From positions 1 through 6,900 of the forward strand of contig JBOGDF010000300.1 in assembly GCA_050701635.1 (NCBI GenBank): 6,900 nt of DNA, given 5' to 3'. Positions 1-5,414 of this stretch are shown piece by piece. Position 1 is the first letter of the stretch; every line of letters begins with the position of its first letter. The DNA comes from WHSM01 sp050701635 (GTDB taxonomy: Bacteria > Actinomycetota > Actinomycetes > Mycobacteriales > Micromonosporaceae). The translations under genes and the position numbers were made by a program. Below the pieces are notes generated by a model. It was given only the letters and a program-made list of their open reading frames with translations. It did not search any database and was not told the DNA's origin.

Positions 1-1
1 A

Positions 2-51
2 TGTGGATAACGGGGTATTACTTTGTGGATATCATCATCGGGTTATCCACA
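2..51. promoter_or_regulatory. Cluster of three DnaA-box-like sites
   Basis: TGTGGATAA at 2-10 is the exact reverse complement of the classical DnaA box TTATCCACA, which is present on the plus strand at 43-51. A third site, TGTGGATAT at 24-32, differs from the box at one base. Three sites in 50 bp of an otherwise very GC-rich window are unlikely by chance. Positions 24-31 and 44-51 also form an 8-bp inverted repeat. DnaA boxes occur at oriC, but also in titration or regulatory clusters elsewhere in actinomycete chromosomes. None of the usual oriC neighbours (dnaA, dnaN) is seen here, so a secondary DnaA-binding cluster is the more likely reading. The cluster may extend left of the window. Confidence 0.55.
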
Positions 52-192
52 GAGGGCACTGGATCGTGCGGATGGCTGGGGATAGGCGGCCGGAATTCGT
101 ACCGCCGGCATATGTTGATCCGGCGCGACAACCAATCCGCAACCATTATCGCTACCCGCAACGACAATAGGGTCGGCGGCGACCGGGCACCT

Positions 193-221
193 TTCCGGGC
201 GCCGGTACGTGCGACTATGGT
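193..221 (+). promoter_or_regulatory. Candidate promoter of the lipoprotein gene
   Basis: TATGGT at 216-221 fits the actinobacterial -10 consensus TANNNT. It lies about 30 bases before the start codon, leaving room for a short leader containing the GGGGAG ribosome binding site at 241-246. The -35 position, around 193-198, reads TTCCGG and is a poor match, so the assignment rests on the -10 element and its spacing. Confidence 0.35.
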
Positions 222-252
222 TCGATCGCTGCCGTCCGCGGGGGAGTCTGAC

Positions 253-663
253 ATGACGCGCGTCGTCCGTGTGATCGCCGTACTCATGCTGCTGGCATCG
301 GTGGCCGGCTGCGGAAGCGGCCTCAAGGCGCGCTGGTCCCAGCCGCCGCCCGCCGCCACACCTTCCGCACCTGCCACCTCACCCTCGCCATCGGTGAGTA
401 CGGACACCGTCAAGGACTGCTTCGACGGCGACTGCCTACTGTCGGTGGACCGCCCGACGGTGGTCCCGCTGCACCGCAGGTTCGGCATCAGCCGACTCGA
501 GGTCAGCGTCAGCGACGGCTCCGCGACGATCCGGGCCAGCTTCGGCTCCGGTGGCGGCGGTGAGGCCTCCACCGGGGCCGGCAGCACCATCACCGTCGGC
601 ACCCTGGTGATCAAGGTGGTGGCCGCGGACAACGGCACCGCCCTCCTCGACTTCACCCCCTGA
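253..663 (+). CDS. Small secreted lipoprotein, function unknown
   Basis: This gene encodes 136 residues. The start at ATG 253 is chosen because GGGGAG lies six bases upstream and because it yields a proper lipoprotein signal peptide. Residues 1-20 comprise a short positive N-terminus (MTRVVR), a hydrophobic core and a lipobox V-A-G-C with Cys20 as the predicted lipidated residue. Residues 30-55 form a Pro/Ala/Ser/Thr-rich linker of the kind that tethers lipoproteins outside the membrane. The remaining ~80 residues are a small beta-rich domain containing a close cysteine pair (DCFDGDC) that could form a disulfide, and a Gly-rich stretch. I do not recognise a family for this domain. The product is expected on the outer face of the cytoplasmic membrane. 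It faces the convergent SARP gene with only 27 bases between stop codons. Confidence 0.8.
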   Translation: MTRVVRVIAVLMLLASVAGCGSGLKARWSQPPPAATPSAPATSPSPSVSTDTVKDCFDGDCLLSVDRPTVVPLHRRFGISRLEVSVSDGSATIRASFGSGGGGEASTGAGSTITVGTLVIKVVAADNGTALLDFTP

Positions 664-695
664 CCGGCTAGCGGCAGCCGCCCTGACCGGCTAGC
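658..695. repeat. 15-bp direct repeat over two convergent stop codons
   Basis: CCCTGACCGGCTAGC occurs exactly at 658-672 and again at 681-695, a 23-base period. The first copy contains the TGA stop of the lipoprotein gene and the second contains the TAG stop (minus strand) of the SARP gene. It looks like a local duplication of the gene-end sequence. Confidence 0.6.
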
Positions 696-697
696 CG
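665..697. terminator. Possible bidirectional terminator hairpin
   Basis: CGGCTAGC at 665-672 is the reverse complement of GCTAGCCG at 690-697, giving an 8-bp stem with a 17-base loop between two convergent genes. There is no T-tract on either side, which is common for actinomycete terminators but weakens the call. The stem partly follows from the direct repeat, because its core GCTAGC is itself palindromic. Confidence 0.35.
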
Positions 698-1452
698 CAA
701 CCGTCGGGCGGGCCGAGCGACGGGTGGTCGGTGCGTACGGCCAGGGCGAGCTGCCGCAGCCCGGGGCCAGGCGGTACGCCGAGAGCCTGCATCGCCTGCT
801 CGGCGGCGGCGTACGCGGCCAGGGCGCCGTCGCGGTCGCCGCAGCGGTAGATCGCGATGATCAGGTGCCGGCAGAAGCGTTCCCGCAGTGGATGCGCGGC
901 GACCAGGCGGCGCAGCTCGCCGACCACGATGGTGTGCTGGCCGAGCCGCAGGTCGGCCTCGATCCGGTCCTCGGTGGCGGACAGCCGCTGCTCCTCCAGC
1001 CGGGGCGCTTCGAACTCCTGCAGCACCCGGGACTCCACATTGGACAGCGCGCAGCCTCGCCACAGGCTGAGCGCGGCCCGGAGCCCGGCGGCGGCGCCTG
1101 CGTAGTCGCGGGCGGCGAGGTCGACCCGGGCCCGCTGCACCGCCTCCGTGAACAGCGAAAGGTCGAGCTGGGAAGGCTCGACCTGGAGGAGATAGCTGGT
1201 GTCGTCGACGGTGACCAACCGCCGTCCGAGCAGTCGCCGCAGCGTGCCGGCGTGCCGGGACAGCCGGTCGGCGGCGGCCGCTGGTGGTCGGTCGCCCCAG
1301 ACGCATTCGATCAGCCAGTCGGTGCGCTGCACCTGGTTGGCGCCGAGCAGCAGCGCCGCCAGCAGCGTACGTGGCTCGGCACCCGGCACGCTCGCCCCGT
1401 TATGGAGCCAGATCTCGACCGGACCAAGGATTCCGAACTGCAAGGGCGCCAT
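691..1452 (-). CDS. SARP-family transcriptional regulator (AfsR/DnrI/RedD type)
   Basis: The product is 253 residues, the usual size of a stand-alone Streptomyces antibiotic regulatory protein. Residues 5-92 form an OmpR-like winged helix-turn-helix: the FGILGPVE opening, the LLAALLLGANQ-V-WLIECVWGDRPP helix region and RLSRHAGTLRRLLG are typical of the family. Residues 99-243 form the bacterial transcriptional activation domain, with the signature HPLRERFCRHLIIAIYRCGD, an alanine-rich ALAAY helix and LGVPPGPGLRQL near the end. No NB-ARC or TPR extension is present, so it is the short class. SARPs usually activate secondary-metabolite clusters by binding heptameric direct repeats upstream of target promoters. 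No biosynthetic gene lies in this window, so its target is unknown. ATG 1452 is chosen because it gives the family's canonical N-terminus, although no good ribosome binding site precedes it. The gene is divergent from citrate synthase and convergent with the lipoprotein gene. Confidence 0.88.
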   Translation of the reverse strand: MAPLQFGILGPVEIWLHNGASVPGAEPRTLLAALLLGANQVQRTDWLIECVWGDRPPAAAADRLSRHAGTLRRLLGRRLVTVDDTSYLLQVEPSQLDLSLFTEAVQRARVDLAARDYAGAAAGLRAALSLWRGCALSNVESRVLQEFEAPRLEEQRLSATEDRIEADLRLGQHTIVVGELRRLVAAHPLRERFCRHLIIAIYRCGDRDGALAAYAAAEQAMQALGVPPGPGLRQLALAVRTDHPSLGPPDGCG

Positions 1453-1494
1453 CCGACAAGAAGGGGTGCTGCGGGACGGTTTGTTGCCTCACGT

Positions 1495-1515
1495 TGGTGT
1501 GATTAGTGAACACCA
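1495..1515. promoter_or_regulatory. Inverted repeat between SARP and citrate synthase genes
   Basis: TGGTGT at 1495-1500 and ACACCA at 1510-1515 form a 6-bp inverted repeat with a 9-base AT-richer spacer. It sits about 43 bases upstream of the SARP start codon in the divergent intergenic region. The layout, two half-sites roughly 1.5 helical turns apart, suits a dimeric regulator. No particular regulator family is implied. Confidence 0.3.
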
Positions 1516-1612
1516 TCCGGTACGCCGTGCGCTGCCCGGGGTCACGGAATCACTCTGCGTACGCGTGCCGCCTCGGGGAGGAGACGATCGATACGCCCGG
1601 ATCGGCACGACG

Positions 1613-1641
1613 TAAGGTGTTGGCTGGACGACGGAGGGAGG
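1613..1641 (+). promoter_or_regulatory. Candidate -10 element and strong ribosome binding site for citrate synthase
   Basis: TAAGGT at 1613-1618 matches TANNNT and would place transcription start near 1625. It is followed by GGAGGGAGG at 1633-1641, a long Shine-Dalgarno match five bases before ATG 1647. No convincing -35 hexamer is seen 16-18 bases upstream of the -10. The ribosome binding site decides the start codon; the -10 call is tentative. Confidence 0.45.
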
Positions 1642-1646
1642 CAACG

Positions 1647-2822
1647 ATGCCGCAGCCGCAGCCGGGCGCGAGCCCTGCCACGCCGAAGGGGCTAGCCGAT
1701 GTGGTCGCCGCGAGTACGGCGATCAGCGATATCGACGGCCAGGCGGGGGTGCTCTTCTACCGCGGCTACGACATCCACGACCTGGGCGGCGGGGTCTCCT
1801 TCGAGGAGTGCTCCCACCTGCTGCACCGAGGTGACCTGCCCACGGTCGCGGAGTTGGACGCGTACGAAGCGGAGCTCACCGAGGGGCGCGGGCTCGGCCC
1901 CACCGTCGAGGCGCTGCTGGAGACCGAGGTGGCGTCACGGCCGCCGATGGAGGCGCTGCGTACGCTGCTCAGCGCGCTGTCGGTCGACGACCCGGACACC
2001 GACTCCAACGAACCCGAGGCCAACGCCCGCAAGGCCGCCCGACTGGTGGCGCAGATGCCGGTGCTGGTGGCGGCGTACCACGCGCGGCGTACCGGTGGTG
2101 AGGTGCCGGCGCCGGATCCGGGGCTCGGGATCGCCGGCAACTTCCTGCTGCAGATCACCGGCCAGCGCCCCGATCCGACCGCGGTGGCGGTGTTGGACGA
2201 GTGCCTGGTGCTGCACGCCGACCACACCATGAACGCCTCGACGTTCGCCGCCCGGGTGTGCGCCGCGACGCTGTCGGACATGCACTCGGCGGTGACCGCC
2301 GCGATCGGCACGCTCAAGGGGCCGCTGCACGGCGGCGCCAACGAGCAGGTGATGAAGATGCTCACCCAGATCGACGACGCCGTCGGCGACGCCGACGCCG
2401 ATGCGCGGCAGCAGGCCACCGAGGAAGACGTACGCCGCCGGCTCGACGCGGGCGAGAAGATCATGGGCTTCGGGCACCGGGTCTACCGTACGGAGGACCC
2501 CCGGGCCACCCACCTGCGCCGGATGAGCCAGTCGCTGGCCGAGCTCACCGGCGAATCCAAGTGGTACGACATGAGCGCGCACATGGAACGTACGGTCTTC
2601 GAGGTCAAGGGGCTGCGCCCCAATGTCGACTTCTACGCCGCCAGCGTCTACCACTACCTGGGCATCCCGACCGACCTGTTCACCCCGGTGTTCTCGGTCT
2701 CACGGATGAGCGGCTGGACCGCGCACGTGATCGAGCAGCACGCCGACAACCGGCTGATTCGCCCGGACAGCGAGTACATCGGGCCCGCACCCCGCAAGGT
2801 GAAGCCGCTCGCCGACCGCTGA
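1647..2822 (+). CDS. Citrate synthase (citrate/2-methylcitrate synthase family)
   Basis: This gene encodes 391 residues, the size of the compact dimeric type I citrate synthases. The enzyme condenses acetyl-CoA with oxaloacetate to citrate at the entry of the TCA cycle in the cytoplasm; some close relatives use propionyl-CoA to make 2-methylcitrate. Conserved features include KGLADVVAASTAISDIDG and LFYRGYDI near the N-terminus, and DHTMNASTFAARV with His193. The catalytic His228 lies in GPLHGGAN, His277 in MGFGHRVYR and the catalytic Asp328 in PNVDFY. Arg353 and Arg372 lie in segments that usually bind the substrate carboxylates. All key residues are present, so the enzyme should be active. 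The N-terminus resembles the PrpC/GltA1 branch, but no other methylcitrate-cycle gene (prpD, prpB) is adjacent, so substrate preference cannot be decided and no gene symbol is given. ATG 1647 is favoured over upstream in-frame codons because of its strong ribosome binding site. Confidence 0.93.
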   Translation: MPQPQPGASPATPKGLADVVAASTAISDIDGQAGVLFYRGYDIHDLGGGVSFEECSHLLHRGDLPTVAELDAYEAELTEGRGLGPTVEALLETEVASRPPMEALRTLLSALSVDDPDTDSNEPEANARKAARLVAQMPVLVAAYHARRTGGEVPAPDPGLGIAGNFLLQITGQRPDPTAVAVLDECLVLHADHTMNASTFAARVCAATLSDMHSAVTAAIGTLKGPLHGGANEQVMKMLTQIDDAVGDADADARQQATEEDVRRRLDAGEKIMGFGHRVYRTEDPRATHLRRMSQSLAELTGESKWYDMSAHMERTVFEVKGLRPNVDFYAASVYHYLGIPTDLFTPVFSVSRMSGWTAHVIEQHADNRLIRPDSEYIGPAPRKVKPLADR

Positions 2823-2848
2823 GGGTCTGTCCGGCGCTCCGCCGACCC
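2823..2848 (+). terminator. Weak hairpin after citrate synthase
   Basis: CGGCG at 2832-2836 pairs with CGCCG at 2840-2844 around a CTC loop, and GGGT at 2823-2826 can pair with ACCC at 2845-2848 with a five-base bulge on the left arm. There is no T-tract. It begins directly after the citrate synthase stop codon and could attenuate read-through into the next genes. Confidence 0.25.
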
Positions 2849-2849
2849 A

Positions 2850-2862
2850 TAGACTGCCGATC
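2850..2862 (+). promoter_or_regulatory. -10 element suggesting a leaderless transcript
   Basis: TAGACT at 2850-2855 fits TANNNT and ends seven bases before ATG 2863, the spacing typical of leaderless genes in actinobacteria. No Shine-Dalgarno sequence is present before that ATG, which agrees with this reading. No clear -35 is seen. If correct, the following two genes have their own promoter rather than depending on read-through from citrate synthase. Confidence 0.45.
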
Positions 2863-3480
2863 ATGTCTGTGCCAGCCGGCCCGTCCATGCCAGGCGGCCC
2901 GTCGATGCCAGCCGGCCCGCCATCGGGCCCGCCAGCCGGCCCGGTGCCGGACGCAGCGAGCCCACCGCCACGTGCCCGGCCGATGTGGTTGATCGTCCTG
3001 GTCGGAGTCCTGGCGGTCGCGCTGCTCGGCTCGGTCGCCTTCGCGACCTGGTCGGTGATCCGGTGGAGCGATCCGGCGCGTACCCCCACCGAGGCCGGCA
3101 TCCCGCAGTACGCGCAGCAGGCCGTCACCGCGGCCACGGCGGCGTCGGAGCGGATCTTCTCGTACGACTACCGCACCTTCGACAACGACGTGAAACGGGG
3201 CCTGGAGGTGTGCACCGGCGGCTTCGCCGACGACTACCGCGAGCTCACCGAAGCGCTCCGCGCCCACGCCGAGCGGGAGCAGGCGATCGTGCGCGCGGAG
3301 GTGTCGGAGGCCAGCGTGGTCAAAGCCAGCCCCAAGCGAGTCGAGGTCCTGCTGTTCCTCAACCAGTACCGGCGCAACGTCAACCTCACCGGCGAGAAGG
3401 TCGACCAGAACCGGACGGTGCTCGTGATGGTGCCCGGGCCCAAGCACACCTGGCTGATCTCGGAAGCGACCGCGCTATGA
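2863..3480 (+). CDS. Mce-associated-type membrane protein
   Basis: This gene encodes 205 residues. Residues 1-40 are a Pro/Gly-rich cytoplasmic tail containing a hexapeptide repeat (PAGPSM, PGGPSM, then a degenerate copy). Residues 42-66 form one transmembrane segment. The rest, expected outside the membrane, resembles the NTF2-like domain of Mce-associated proteins: a helix leading into SYDYRTFDNDVKRGLEVCTGGF, a tyrosine-containing DDYREL helix, then beta strands ending in VMVPGPKHTWLISEATAL. Known Mce-associated proteins help stabilise Mce lipid importers in mycobacteria. No mce gene is in this window, so only fold and topology, not lipid transport, can be claimed. The start is supported by the repeat-rich tail, which reads cleanly from this ATG, and by the leaderless promoter signal. 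Its stop overlaps the next gene's start (ATGA), so the two products are probably made together. Confidence 0.7.
   Translation: MSVPAGPSMPGGPSMPAGPPSGPPAGPVPDAASPPPRARPMWLIVLVGVLAVALLGSVAFATWSVIRWSDPARTPTEAGIPQYAQQAVTAATAASERIFSYDYRTFDNDVKRGLEVCTGGFADDYRELTEALRAHAEREQAIVRAEVSEASVVKASPKRVEVLLFLNQYRRNVNLTGEKVDQNRTVLVMVPGPKHTWLISEATAL
2872..2943 (+). repeat. 18-bp imperfect tandem repeat in coding sequence
   Basis: Three adjacent 18-bp units begin at 2872, 2890 and 2908; they read CCAGCCGGCCCGTCCATG with a few substitutions in the later copies. A partial unit follows at 2932-2943. Each unit encodes a hexapeptide of the form PAGPSM, so copy number can change without breaking the frame. The repeat lies in the cytoplasmic N-terminal tail of the membrane protein. 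Confidence 0.75.
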
Positions 3481-4070
3481 CCACCGACCAACCGCCGACC
3501 CCCGAATCACCCCAGCCCGGCCCGCCGCTTCCGCCGCAGTTCGGCGTCTCCGTGCCGCCGGCACGGCGTACCCCCATAGGTTTGATTGTGGTGGCGGCTC
3601 TTTTGACGTTGGGTACGTGCGCCGCTCTCGCCGTGGGTGGGCTGGTGGCGCTGTTGCCGGGTGGCGGGAGCCAGGCCGGCGCCGAGTGGCCGAGCCGTCC
3701 GGTGCAGGCGGCGGTCAAGGTCGCCAGCGACTGCGTGGCGGGCTTCCTGACGATCAGTGTGGAAACCGTGGGCGACGACCTGGACGAGGTGCTCGCCTGT
3801 TCCACCGGAGAGTTCCGGGAGCAGTACAAGGCCGGGATGCGGGAGGTGCGCGAGGCGGTCGTCAGCAACAAGGTGACCTCCACCGGTGAGGTGCTGCGCA
3901 GCGGTGTGGTCCGCGCGGAGGCCGACACCGTGGTGGTGCTGCTCGCGGTGGACGCCAAGGTGAAGAACGTGACCACACCGCGGGGCCGGCAGGCCCACTA
4001 CCGGGTCCAGGTCGACATGACTCTGGTGAAGGACCGGTGGCTGGTGTCGAAGCTGGAGTTCGTGGATTAG
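3477..4070 (+). CDS. Second Mce-associated-type membrane protein, paralogue of the preceding gene
   Basis: This gene encodes 197 residues starting at ATG 3477, whose last two bases are shared with the upstream TGA stop, a layout typical of translational coupling; GGAAG at 3462-3466 may assist initiation. Residues 1-32 are a Pro-rich cytoplasmic tail and residues 33-60 a transmembrane segment. The outer domain has the same order of elements as its neighbour: VETVGDDLDEVLACSTGEFREQ matches the neighbour's DYRTFDNDVKRGLEVCTGGF region, including a shared cysteine (Cys108 here, Cys117 there). The C-terminal strands end in VDMTLVKDRWLVSKLEFVD, a very characteristic Mce-associated ending. Cys86 in the outer domain has no counterpart in the neighbour. 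The pair may form a heteromeric envelope complex (inference). The N-terminal tail lacks the hexapeptide repeat of the first protein. Confidence 0.72.
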   Translation: MTTDQPPTPESPQPGPPLPPQFGVSVPPARRTPIGLIVVAALLTLGTCAALAVGGLVALLPGGGSQAGAEWPSRPVQAAVKVASDCVAGFLTISVETVGDDLDEVLACSTGEFREQYKAGMREVREAVVSNKVTSTGEVLRSGVVRAEADTVVVLLAVDAKVKNVTTPRGRQAHYRVQVDMTLVKDRWLVSKLEFVD

Positions 4071-4127
4071 CGGTCACGCCCGACACGCGCCGGGACCAAG
4101 ATCCAACTGTTGCCCTATTTGCACCTT

Positions 4128-4156
4128 TAGTCTGGCCGTTAGGTGGGCGAAAGGGG
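4128..4156 (+). promoter_or_regulatory. Candidate -10 and ribosome binding site of the first peptidase gene
   Basis: TAGTCT at 4128-4133 fits TANNNT, and GAAAGGGG at 4149-4156 lies six bases before ATG 4163. Transcription would start near 4140. The 92-base gap after the membrane-protein pair is AT-richer in the middle (4101-4133), as expected for a promoter, but I find no good -35 hexamer. The ribosome binding site fixes the start codon; the promoter is tentative. Confidence 0.35.
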
Positions 4157-4162
4157 CGGCGG

Positions 4163-5320
4163 ATGCCACGGGGGCGACTGCGCAAGATGCTGCATCCTCA
4201 GGTCGGGCTGGTGGCGGCCGCGGCGGCGTCGCTGTGGCTGCCGAATCTGCCGACGCCGGTCAGCGCCGAAGACGCGCTGGTCGAGCAGGTCACTCAGCAG
4301 CTGGTACGCCGCGCTGAACAGCTCGGCGAGCGGGCCGGCGCGCGGGACGCGAGGGTGACCGTGGGACGGCGTACCGGGGACGCGTGGGCGTTCGGCACCG
4401 GGGTGGTGACCGCGCCGGCCAGGCCGCGGGCGTACCCCTTCGGATGGCTCTTCATCGCGCACCGGGAGGGCGGCGGCTGGCGGGTCGGCTTCGACGGGGA
4501 GCCCGGGTTCGCGGAGCTGGCCGCGCGGGCGCCGGTGGTCTCGGACGGGGAGCGGGAGCTGCTGACGGTACGCGGTGAGGCGGATCGGCGTACCGGGATG
4601 CGGTTGCCGTTCGGGATCGGGCAGACCTGGTCGTACACCGGCGGGCCGCACCAGATGGGCGGCAGCGTGCTCAGCTCGATCGATCTGGCCGGCGGCGACC
4701 TGAAGGTGCTGGCGGCGCGGGGCGGGCGCGCGTACACCATGTGCAAGGGCTGGATCCGGGTGCTGCACCTCGGCGGGTACGCCACCGACTATTACCACCT
4801 GTGGAACCAGGTCAAGGTCGACGGAACGCCGGTGAGTGAGGGCACGGTCCTGGGCGACGCCGGCACCGACGTCACCTGCGGCGGCGGCGCGACCGGCCGG
4901 CACCTGCACTTCTCGCTGCGCAAGGACGGGGAGTACGTGTCGATCGCCGGCCACGGCGTCGGCAAGTGGGTGATCTACAACGGCGGAGCGGCGTACGAGG
5001 GGTACGCGCTGCACGGCAGCCGGCGCGCGGACGTCGGCAACACCGTGACCAACTACGGCGCGCTGCGCGGCGACCAGGGGATCGTCGACACCGACGGCGG
5101 CGGCACTCTGCGCCGCCGCTCCGGCCCCGGCACCGACCACGACATCGTCGGCGAGCTGGCCGACGGCGCCACCGTGACCATCGTCTGCACCGCCCGCGGC
5201 ACCTCGCACACCGGCCGCGGCGGCACCACGACGCTGTGGAACAAGCTCACCGACGGCAGCTGGGTCTCCCACGCGTACGTCTGGACCGGCACCGACCAGC
5301 CGCTGAAAGGCGCGTGCTGA
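4163..5320 (+). CDS. Secreted M23 metallopeptidase, LasA/beta-lytic type, with SH3-like C-terminal domain
   Basis: This gene encodes 385 residues. Residues 1-35 are a signal peptide with RGRLRK, an alanine-rich core and VSA before the predicted cleavage site. Residues 36-140 are probably a pro-region (WAFGTG, YPFGWLFIAH, DGEPGF). Residues 144-295 form the catalytic domain. The zinc ligands are His163 (GGPHQ), Asp174 (SSIDLAGGD) and His249; the catalytic histidines are His212 (TDYYHLW) and His247 (TGRHLHF). The order and surroundings match LasA (staphylolysin) and beta-lytic endopeptidase, which cut glycine-containing peptide bridges in peptidoglycan. Cys194 and Cys239 likely form a disulfide. 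Residues 303-385 are an SH3-like wall-binding domain (LRRRSGPGTDHDIVG, TLWNKLTDGSWVSHAYV) ending in Cys385, which may pair with Cys342. All active-site residues are intact. The enzyme should act outside the cell, on the producer's own wall or on competitors; the sequence does not decide which. The next gene is a tandem paralogue. Confidence 0.9.
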   Translation: MPRGRLRKMLHPQVGLVAAAAASLWLPNLPTPVSAEDALVEQVTQQLVRRAEQLGERAGARDARVTVGRRTGDAWAFGTGVVTAPARPRAYPFGWLFIAHREGGGWRVGFDGEPGFAELAARAPVVSDGERELLTVRGEADRRTGMRLPFGIGQTWSYTGGPHQMGGSVLSSIDLAGGDLKVLAARGGRAYTMCKGWIRVLHLGGYATDYYHLWNQVKVDGTPVSEGTVLGDAGTDVTCGGGATGRHLHFSLRKDGEYVSIAGHGVGKWVIYNGGAAYEGYALHGSRRADVGNTVTNYGALRGDQGIVDTDGGGTLRRRSGPGTDHDIVGELADGATVTIVCTARGTSHTGRGGTTTLWNKLTDGSWVSHAYVWTGTDQPLKGAC

Positions 5321-5353
5321 CGCCTGCCCCGGGCCTGCCGGGCCCGAAGGATT

Positions 5354-5373
5354 TCGCCGGCCCGAGCCGGCGA
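5354..5373 (+). terminator. Hairpin after the first peptidase gene
   Basis: TCGCCGGC at 5354-5361 is perfectly complementary to GCCGGCGA at 5366-5373 around a four-base loop. This 8-bp GC-rich stem begins 33 bases after the stop codon. There is no T-tract. A shorter stem, CGGGC to GCCCG, lies just before it (about 5329-5345). It may end or weaken transcription between the two paralogues, which would make the second gene a separate transcription unit. Confidence 0.5.
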
Positions 5374-5385
5374 CCCCGTAGACAA

Positions 5386-5391
5386 TTGACG
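5386..5391 (+). promoter_or_regulatory. Possible -35 element before the second peptidase gene
   Basis: TTGACG at 5386-5391 is close to the housekeeping -35 consensus TTGACA. However, at 16-18 bases downstream I see only GC-rich hexamers, and the nearest TANNNT (TACGTT at 5414-5419) is 22 bases away, which is too far for a normal sigma-70-type promoter. An activator-dependent promoter or a different sigma factor would be consistent with this. Confidence 0.25.
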
Positions 5392-5414
5392 CGATCTTGC
5401 GCCATCATCGGCGT

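Larger units (their letters stand above)
1..252. other. Non-coding upstream region
   Basis: This stretch holds no gene I can support. An open frame continuous with the downstream lipoprotein runs from position 1, but its N-terminal part has no signal sequence, no ribosome binding site and an un-actinomycete amino-acid mix, so I treat it as non-coding. The left 51 bases are AT-richer than the rest of the window and contain three DnaA-box-like 9-mers (listed separately). The right part carries a candidate promoter for the lipoprotein gene. Confidence 0.7.

Noticed and set aside
1..60. Chromosomal origin of replication
   Set aside because: Only three boxes are visible, no AT-rich unwinding region is seen, and no dnaA or dnaN is present; an oriC edge to the left cannot be excluded but is not supported.
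1..252. Open frame extending the lipoprotein by 84 residues to position 1
   Set aside because: It would bury the signal peptide and lipobox inside the protein. ATG 253 has a ribosome binding site and gives a correct lipoprotein N-terminus.
724..1506. Long plus-strand open frame opposite the SARP gene
   Set aside because: Its translation is low-complexity and matches no family, while the minus strand gives a full-length SARP; it is a GC-rich shadow frame.
1506..1646. Upstream in-frame extension of citrate synthase
   Set aside because: The added 47 residues have no citrate synthase similarity, and the strong ribosome binding site at 1633-1641 points to ATG 1647.
4072..4097. Terminator hairpin after the membrane-protein pair
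   Set aside because: Only two short, bulged stem segments (CCCG with CGGG, GGT with ACC) can be drawn; this is too weak to list as a feature.
4071..4162. c-di-AMP riboswitch before a wall hydrolase gene
   Set aside because: Actinomycete wall hydrolases often carry this element, but the 92-base gap is too short and none of the conserved motif segments is recognisable; the 5321-5478 gap also lacks them.
4139..5272. Long minus-strand frame antisense to the first peptidase
   Set aside because: It is a shadow frame with composition typical of antisense GC-rich DNA; all M23 motifs read on the plus strand. The same holds for the minus frame at 5497-6381.
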